Shown: piece after piece, positions 6,955-11,240 of the stretch
Layout of the letters: every line of letters starts with the position of its first letter
Position numbering within the stretch: position 1 is the stretch's first letter
DNA from: Rhodobacter sp.
GTDB lineage: Bacteria > Pseudomonadota > Alphaproteobacteria > Rhodobacterales > Rhodobacteraceae
Assembly (NCBI GenBank): GCA_027482795.1
Contig: JAIXVS010000121.1
Location: 1-11,240 of the forward strand
Direction of reading: 5' to 3'
DNA: 11,240 bases
Position numbers and translations under genes: made by a program
Notes under the pieces: generated by a model
Databases searched by the model: none
What the model saw: the letters and a program-made list of their open reading frames with translations, nothing else
What the model was told of the DNA's origin: nothing

Positions 6955-7302
6955 TCAGGCAAAGGTCTGGATGACGTAATCTTTGGTCGTGGTCTCCACC
7001 ACTTCCCAAACCCCCTCAAACCCCGGCGGGATGATATATCGATCCCCCGCGCGCAGATGCACCTTACTGCCATCCGCGCCGTGCAGCACCGAATGGCCCG
7101 ACAGAATGTTCACATATTCCCATTCGTCATAGCGCACCCGCCACGCGCCGATGGTTGATTGCCAGATGCCGCAATACAGCCCGTCCTTTTCAAACAGGTT
7201 CCATGTGCTGTGAACAGGATCACCCGATGCAACGCGGCCCGCATCGGGGCGGCTGATTTCGGGGGTGGCTGCGGACATATCAAGTTTTTGCAAAGCAGGC
7301 AT
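6955..7302 (-). CDS. Small cupin-domain protein (Cupin_3/DUF861 type)
   Basis: A 115-residue single-domain protein. Its core, TWNLFEKDGLYCGIWQS (33-49), EYVNILSG (62-69), GDRYIIPPGFEGVWEVVE (86-103) and KDYVI (107-111), fits the Cupin_3 (DUF861) pattern shared with EutQ-like and ureidoglycine aminohydrolase-type proteins. The usual metal-binding HxH of cupin motif 1 is replaced (RYDEWEY, 57-63) and the motif 2 His is a Trp, so canonical metal binding is doubtful. The specific function is unknown and the neighbours do not decide it. The start at 7302 has only a weak ribosome site; an in-frame ATG at 7278 is no better. A TTGACG (7360-7355) with a poor TTGATA -10 (7336-7331, 18-bp spacer) could be its promoter. 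The phased 11-bp repeats lie directly upstream of that. Confidence 0.8.
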   Translation of the reverse strand: MPALQKLDMSAATPEISRPDAGRVASGDPVHSTWNLFEKDGLYCGIWQSTIGAWRVRYDEWEYVNILSGHSVLHGADGSKVHLRAGDRYIIPPGFEGVWEVVETTTKDYVIQTFA

Positions 7303-7330
7303 CCGTTTTGTTAAGGGGCGGGAAACACCC

Positions 7331-7360
7331 TATCAACCCGCGCGACATGCGCCCCGTCAA
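7331..7360 (-). promoter_or_regulatory. Possible promoter of the cupin gene
   Basis: On the minus strand, TTGACG (7360-7355) and TTGATA (7336-7331) are separated by 18 bp, 29 bp upstream of the cupin ATG. The -35 matches the sigma70 consensus well and the -10 poorly. A weak -10 is common at promoters that need an activator, and the phased repeats lie about 30-90 bp further upstream, where an activator could bind. Confidence 0.35.
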
Positions 7361-7388
7361 GACCCCCATTAATGCGCCCCCGCTTGGC

Positions 7389-7450
7389 ATACGCGTGTAG
7401 GGACGGATGCAATACGCCTAAAATACGCAAAACATACGCATAAAATACGC
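7389..7450. repeat. Phased tandem array of ATACGC / GCGTAT (11-bp period)
   Basis: ATACGC starts at 7412, 7423, 7434 and 7445, exactly 11 bp apart, with a fifth copy at 7389 (23 bp from the next). Read on the minus strand the units are GCGTATTTTAT, GCGTATGTTTT, GCGTATTTTAG, GCGTATTGCAT and, apart, GCGTATGCCAA: a conserved 6-bp core plus a variable, mostly T-rich 5-bp spacer. One helical turn per unit puts every core on the same face of the DNA. The array lies between the divergent cupin and panB genes. Tandem 11-bp sites with AT-rich spacers are the known layout for OmpR/PhoB-family response regulators, so a regulatory array is the best guess. The regulator and the target gene are not known. 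Confidence 0.7.
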
Positions 7451-7558
7451 GATTTTTTCAATGTTTGTTGGCGTTTCCCGCACCCCCTGTTTCGCAGTGG
7501 CGCAGACCCTGCCCATATGTTAGGCACGACGCAAACTAGCCCAATCATAGGCCCGATG

Positions 7559-8392
7559 ATGAGCGCAAATTCCCCCGCAAGGCCCGTCTTGCCCCCCGAT
7601 ATTCGCGCCCGCAAAGGCACCCAGCCTTTGGTTGTGCTAACCGCCTATACCACCCCCATGGCACGGCTGGTGGACGGGCATTGCGACATCGCTTTGGTGG
7701 GCGATTCGGTGGGTATGGTGCTGCACGGAATGCCCTCTACGCTGGGCGTAACGCTGGAGATGATGATCTTGCACGGCCGCGCCGTGCTGCGCGGCCTGAC
7801 CCGCGCGATGGCTGTCATCGACATGCCCTTTGGCAGTTACGAGGAGGGCCCGCAGCAGGCCTATCGCAACGCCGCACGGCTGATGGCGGAAACGGGCGCG
7901 CCTGCGGTTAAGCTGGAAGGCGGCGCGCATATGGCTGATACCATTGCATTTTTAACCGCACGCGGTGTGCCCGTGATGGCGCATATTGGCCTAACCCCGC
8001 AGGCCGTCAACACGCTGGGCGGCTACAAAGTGGTGGGCCGCGATGGCGAGGCTGACCGCGTGATGGCCGATGCTTTGGCCGTGCAGGCCGCAGGTGCCTT
8101 TGCCGTTGTGCTGGAAAAAGTGCCCGTTGGCCTGACCGCCCGCATCACCAAAACGCTGGATATTCCCACCATCGGCATTGGCGCAGGGGTAGAGTGTGAC
8201 GGGCAGGTTTTGGTGGTGGATGACATGCTGGGCATGTTCACCGACTTTCGCCCAAAATTCGTCAAACGCTATGCCGATTTGGGCAATTTGGCCGACGCGG
8301 CAATTGCCCAATATGCCGCAGACGTGCGCGCGCGCGCCTTTCCCGCCGCCGAACATGGCTTTGCCGATGCTGCGCCAAAGGCACCTAAGTGA
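7559..8392 (+). CDS. panB: 3-methyl-2-oxobutanoate hydroxymethyltransferase
   Basis: A 277-residue cytosolic enzyme of pantothenate (coenzyme A) synthesis. It transfers a one-carbon unit from 5,10-methylene-tetrahydrofolate to 2-oxoisovalerate, giving ketopantoate. The length is typical and the TIM-barrel signatures are present. Mg-binding Asp49 is in LVGDSVGMV and Asp88 in VIDMPFGSY. VKLEGG (117-122) carries Lys118 and Glu120. Catalytic Glu186 is in VLEKVP, followed by IGIGAG (205-210) and DGQVLV (214-219). The start at 7559 (MSANSPARPVLPPDIRARKG) was preferred over the ATG at 7517 because it matches the usual N terminus of the family and TAGG lies 7 nt upstream; the adjacent ATG at 7556 would add one Met. 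It is the first gene of panBC: its stop TGA overlaps the panC start. The 11-bp repeat array lies about 110 bp upstream. Confidence 0.97.
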   Translation: MSANSPARPVLPPDIRARKGTQPLVVLTAYTTPMARLVDGHCDIALVGDSVGMVLHGMPSTLGVTLEMMILHGRAVLRGLTRAMAVIDMPFGSYEEGPQQAYRNAARLMAETGAPAVKLEGGAHMADTIAFLTARGVPVMAHIGLTPQAVNTLGGYKVVGRDGEADRVMADALAVQAAGAFAVVLEKVPVGLTARITKTLDIPTIGIGAGVECDGQVLVVDDMLGMFTDFRPKFVKRYADLGNLADAAIAQYAADVRARAFPAAEHGFADAAPKAPK

Positions 8393-9222
8393 CTGAAATA
8401 GTGCGCAAAGTATCCGACCTGCGCGCAAGTGTTGCCCGCTGGCATGGCGCAGGTGACACCGTGGGGCTTGTCCCAACGATGGGCGCGCTGCACGCGGGGC
8501 ACCTGTCCTTGGTGCGGGCGGCGCAGGCCGATTGCGCGCGGGTGATTGCAACGATTTTCGTCAATCCCAAACAGTTTAACAACCCCACCGATCTGGCCAA
8601 ATACCCCCGCACCGAACCGGCGGATTTGGCGCTGTTGCAGCAGGCGGGCGTGGATGTGCTGTTCGCCCCGCCCCCCGAAGAAGTCTATCCGCTTGGCTTT
8701 GCAACCACCGTTTCAGTTGCGGGCGTGGCTGGCCCGCTGGAAGGTGCCTCCCGCCCTGGTCATTTCGATGGGGTGGCAACCGTTGTGGCCAAACTTTTTG
8801 GGATGTCCCGCGCCGACCGCGCCTATTTTGGGCAAAAGGACTGGCAGCAATTACAAGTGGTTAGGCGCATGGTGGCCGATCTGAACCTGCCTATTACCGT
8901 GATCGGCTGCGAGACGCTGCGCGAGGGCGACGGCCTTGCCATGTCATCGCGCAACACGCGCCTATCGCCGCGCGCCCGCGCCATTGCCCCCGCGCTTTAT
9001 GCGGCCATGACCCGCGCCGCCAGCGATCTGCGCGCAGGCAAAACGGGCGCACTAAAGACCTGCGCCGCCACCGTTCTGGCCGCAGGCTTTGACAGCATCG
9101 ATTATATCGACCTGCGCGATGCAGACAGCTTGGAACCCCTGACCGCCCCCACGTCGACCGCCCGCCTTTTGGCCGCCGCCTGGCTGGATGGGGTGCGGCT
9201 GATCGATAATATTCCCGTCTAA
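8389..9222 (+). CDS. panC: Pantothenate synthetase (pantoate-beta-alanine ligase)
   Basis: A 277-residue enzyme that joins pantoate and beta-alanine with ATP, through a pantoyl-adenylate, to give pantothenate. It belongs to the HIGH/KMSKS nucleotidyltransferase superfamily: PTMGALHAGH (29-38) holds the His35 and His38 signature, FVNPKQF (57-63) and FGQKDWQQ (147-154) are family blocks, and MSSRNTRLS (185-193) is the KMSKS-like loop. It starts with GTG at 8389. That GTG overlaps the panB stop by 4 bp (GTGA), with AAAGG at 8377-8381 as the ribosome site, so translation is probably coupled to panB. panD, which makes beta-alanine, and the ketopantoate reductase gene are not in the window. Confidence 0.97.
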   Translation: MTEIVRKVSDLRASVARWHGAGDTVGLVPTMGALHAGHLSLVRAAQADCARVIATIFVNPKQFNNPTDLAKYPRTEPADLALLQQAGVDVLFAPPPEEVYPLGFATTVSVAGVAGPLEGASRPGHFDGVATVVAKLFGMSRADRAYFGQKDWQQLQVVRRMVADLNLPITVIGCETLREGDGLAMSSRNTRLSPRARAIAPALYAAMTRAASDLRAGKTGALKTCAATVLAAGFDSIDYIDLRDADSLEPLTAPTSTARLLAAAWLDGVRLIDNIPV

Positions 9223-9288
9223 CCCGCCCCTTGTAGGGGCAGGCGCAATGCCCAATATAGATGGCAGTCAAACCCCAAGGAGCGCGCT

Positions 9289-9945
9289 ATGCTAAACATC
9301 ATCAAATGGACTGTGCGCGGCCTTATCGCGCTGATTGCGCTGGGGTTTTTGCACTATACCTTGCCGCAGCATGACATTGTGCGCGTCGTGGGCACCTATC
9401 AAGAACGCCAAGATTTTGAAGGCTGGACGCGGATTTTCTGGAACGATTCTGGCGATTCCACCACGGCCACCACGCGCGATGTGCAGTTCATCCAAGCGAT
9501 CCTGCCAAACGGCAATCCAATGGTGTACCGCAACCAAGATACGGGTTGGGGCTGGCCGTTTTATTTCAAGTTTGATACTGCCAGCCTACAGACACAGGCC
9601 GATGACGCCAAATCCGTCGCCACGGCCCCCAAGTGGATGGCGGTCAGGCATTACGGGTGGCGCAGCGAATTGCTGTCGATTTTCCCCAACGCCGTCAGCA
9701 TCCGCGAGGTTGCAGGGCCTGATGTGTTTATCGTCCCCTATTTCAACATCGGGCTTTTGGTGATCATCGCCGCGCTAGCCCTGTACCTGCGCAGAAAATG
9801 GCAACAATTCGTGGCGCGGCGGGTGGAACCCATCATCGCCGAAGTGCAAGAAACATGGGACGGGGTTGAAAACCGCGCCGAAGATGCGGCCACGGGTGCA
9901 AAAGGGCTTTGGGCCAAGCTTAGGGCGAAATTGGGGGGCAAATAG
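9289..9945 (+). CDS. DUF1523 family membrane protein
   Basis: A 218-residue protein of unknown function, recognised as DUF1523, a family I know mainly from Rhodobacteraceae. Conserved-looking blocks are LHYTLPQHDIVRVVGTY (21-37), VQFIQAILPNGNPMVYRNQDTGWGWPFYFKFDTA (65-98 region) and HYGWRSELLSIFPNAV (121-136). There is one membrane segment near the N terminus (about 9-25) and a second at about 153-167. The middle of roughly 125 residues probably lies in the periplasm, with a charged cytoplasmic C-terminal tail (about 169-218) that may be helical. A strong ribosome site, AAGGAG (9277-9282), lies 6 nt before the ATG. The 66-bp gap after panC, with no strong terminator, allows read-through from the pan operon. 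The stop codon lies in the loop of the following terminator. Confidence 0.85.
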   Translation: MLNIIKWTVRGLIALIALGFLHYTLPQHDIVRVVGTYQERQDFEGWTRIFWNDSGDSTTATTRDVQFIQAILPNGNPMVYRNQDTGWGWPFYFKFDTASLQTQADDAKSVATAPKWMAVRHYGWRSELLSIFPNAVSIREVAGPDVFIVPYFNIGLLVIIAALALYLRRKWQQFVARRVEPIIAEVQETWDGVENRAEDAATGAKGLWAKLRAKLGGK

Positions 9946-9959
9946 CCCCCCTTTCCTTT
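9933..9959 (+). terminator. Terminator hairpin containing the DUF1523 stop codon
   Basis: A 7-bp stem, GGGGGGC (9933-9939) with GCCCCCC (9945-9951), loop AAATA, followed by TTTCCTTT. The gene's last Gly-Lys codons form the left arm, and the TAG stop (9943-9945) spans the end of the loop and the first base of the right arm. It lies between two convergent genes. On the minus strand it may also help end pheT, but the tail there is weaker. Confidence 0.65.
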
Positions 9960-11240
9960 AGGCGCGCAGGCTGCCGCCTGTTGCCTTTGTCACCTTTTCA
10001 ATCACCTTGGCGGATACCGCTTCGATATCGGCATCGGTCAAGGTTTTGTCTTTCGGCTGCAACCGCACCGCCAGCGCAATCGACTTTTTCCCTGCGCCCA
10101 TCTGGGCTTCGGCCCGCTCGCCCGTGAATTGGTCGAACAGGCGAACCGTTTCGATCAGGTCTTTATCCGCGCCGATTGCGGCGTTCACGGCCACCAGCGC
10201 CTCGACCTGCGCATCGACCACAAAGGCGAAATCGCGCTCCACCGCCTGCAAGTCTGACAGAGCCAGCGCGGGTTTGGTGGCGGTTTTCACCTTGGGCAAT
10301 GGTACATTGGCGATCAGCACTGTAAAGGCCACAGCAGGGCCTTTCACGCCCATTTCCGCCAAAACGCGCGGATGCACCTCGCCAAATGTGGCGATTTGGG
10401 TGGGGCCAAGGCCGATTGCGCCCGCGCGCCCAGGGTGCCACCATGGGGCCAGTTTGCGCGAAATCTGCACACGTGCAGGCGCGCCCAGCGCCGCCAAAAC
10501 CGCCTCGACATCAGCCTTGGCATCAAACGTATCCACAGCGCGGCGGCTGGCAAAGGCATCGCGTGGGGCGCTCGCGCCGATAAGCAACCCCGTGGCCTGA
10601 AGATGCTGATCCCCCGGCTCGCCGCCCGTAAAGGCAGGGCCCACCTCGAACAGGGCCAAATCGGCAAAACCGCGCGCTTGGTTGCGGGCGGCGGCGCGCA
10701 GCAGCCCCGGCAGCAGATCGGGGCGCAGATGCGTCATTTCCGATGAAATCGGGTTGTCCACGCGCGTGGCATCGGCCCCGCCGCCAAACATCGCTGCCGC
10801 AGGCTCGTCAATGAAACTATAGGTGACGCATTCGTTATAGCCCAGCGCCGCAATGGTGCGCCGCGCCATCCGCTCGCGAATTTGCAGCGGGGTTAGAATG
10901 GGCTTTGGCACGCCAGTTTGCGCGCGGGGCAGCGGTTTGCCTTGCAGTTTGGTCAGGCTGGCAATGCGCGCAACCTCTTCCACCAAATCCGCCTCGCCCA
11001 GCACATCGGGCCGCCACGATGGCGGGCTGGCCATATCGCCGTTCAGGGTAAAGCCCAAATCAATCAGCGTTTTGCGCTGCACCTCGGCGGGGATATCCAT
11101 ACCCACCAGCGAATTGACGCGGGCAGGATCAAGACGGTAAGCGCGGGCGGTATCCATCGCCGCGCCGTCTTGTGCAATATCGCTGGCCTCGCCCCCGCAC
11201 AGATCAAGGATCATCTGCGTCGCCAAATCCAAACCATCCA
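9958..11240 (-). CDS. pheT: Phenylalanine-tRNA ligase beta subunit (3' part, truncated by window edge)
   Basis: The C-terminal 427 or so residues of the large subunit of the alpha2-beta2 phenylalanyl-tRNA synthetase, which charges tRNA-Phe. The frame is open to the right edge; the ATG/TTG codons near 11232 are internal, since full-length beta subunits are about 790-800 residues. In order are the B5 domain (RVNSLVGMDIP with LIDLGF), the WRPDV..EADLVEEVARI block, the catalytic-like core (RERMARRTIAALGYNECVTYSF, then NPISSEMTHLRPDLLPGLL and FADLALFEVGPAF), and a C-terminal ferredoxin-fold anticodon-binding domain (from about AVERDFAFVVD to the GGSLRA end). No break is visible. Its stop codon lies 12 bp from the convergent DUF1523 stop. 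The alpha subunit gene, pheS, would be expected upstream, beyond the window. Confidence 0.96.
   Translation of the reverse strand, partial: DGLDLATQMILDLCGGEASDIAQDGAAMDTARAYRLDPARVNSLVGMDIPAEVQRKTLIDLGFTLNGDMASPPSWRPDVLGEADLVEEVARIASLTKLQGKPLPRAQTGVPKPILTPLQIRERMARRTIAALGYNECVTYSFIDEPAAAMFGGGADATRVDNPISSEMTHLRPDLLPGLLRAAARNQARGFADLALFEVGPAFTGGEPGDQHLQATGLLIGASAPRDAFASRRAVDTFDAKADVEAVLAALGAPARVQISRKLAPWWHPGRAGAIGLGPTQIATFGEVHPRVLAEMGVKGPAVAFTVLIANVPLPKVKTATKPALALSDLQAVERDFAFVVDAQVEALVAVNAAIGADKDLIETVRLFDQFTGERAEAQMGAGKKSIALAVRLQPKDKTLTDADIEAVSAKVIEKVTKATGGSLRA

Noticed and set aside
7369..7620. 83-codon minus-strand open frame across the cupin/panB gap
   Set aside because: It overlaps the panB 5' end and the phased repeats, has no ribosome site or recognisable domain, and the repeat units do not fit its 3-bp frame (11-bp period).
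9226..9240. Small hairpin GCCCC/GGGGC after panC
   Set aside because: The stem is only 5 bp and no T-run follows, so a terminator between panC and the DUF1523 gene is not supported.

Overview
The window looks like a GC-rich alphaproteobacterial chromosome, most likely Rhodobacteraceae (Roseobacter/Rhodobacter group). The basis is the style of the PanB, PanC, DUF1523 and SelD-fusion proteins and the heavy GCC/GCG codon use. This placement is by recalled family resemblance, not by a search. All genes appear intact, apart from pheT, which runs off the right edge. I see no mobile element, phage gene or CRISPR array.

Layout. Positions 1-337 hold an elongator tRNA-Met (minus strand) with its own sigma70-like promoter and downstream hairpins, but no protein gene. 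Positions 338-5765 form a selenium-related block. A HyuA-type hydantoinase/oxoprolinase gene (minus) is divergent from a fused oxidoreductase-selenophosphate synthetase gene, selD (plus). SelD runs convergently into mnmH (minus), the tRNA 2-selenouridine synthase, and their 3' ends overlap by 14 bp. SelD makes selenophosphate and MnmH uses it to modify U34 of certain tRNAs, so two linked genes supply a selenouridine pathway. No selenocysteine genes are in the window, and the hydantoinase's link to selenium is only positional.

Positions 5923-7302 carry an L,D-transpeptidase lipoprotein (plus) and a small cupin gene (minus). They converge on a strong bidirectional terminator. The 256-bp gap between the cupin gene and panB holds the most striking non-coding signal here: four copies of ATACGC at exact 11-bp spacing plus a fifth 23 bp away, which looks like a binding array for a tandem-binding regulator. 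The panB-panC operon (pantothenate synthesis; genes overlap by 4 bp) follows, then a two-TM DUF1523 protein. Finally comes the 3' part of pheT on the minus strand, separated from the DUF1523 gene by a terminator hairpin that has the DUF1523 stop codon in its loop.

Most of the window is ordinary housekeeping DNA. The points worth a second look are the 11-bp array, the hydantoinase-selD-mnmH neighbourhood, the Ala/Glu-rich tail of the transpeptidase, and a mismatch in the tRNA acceptor stem. I did not find convincing evidence of a wholly new system.
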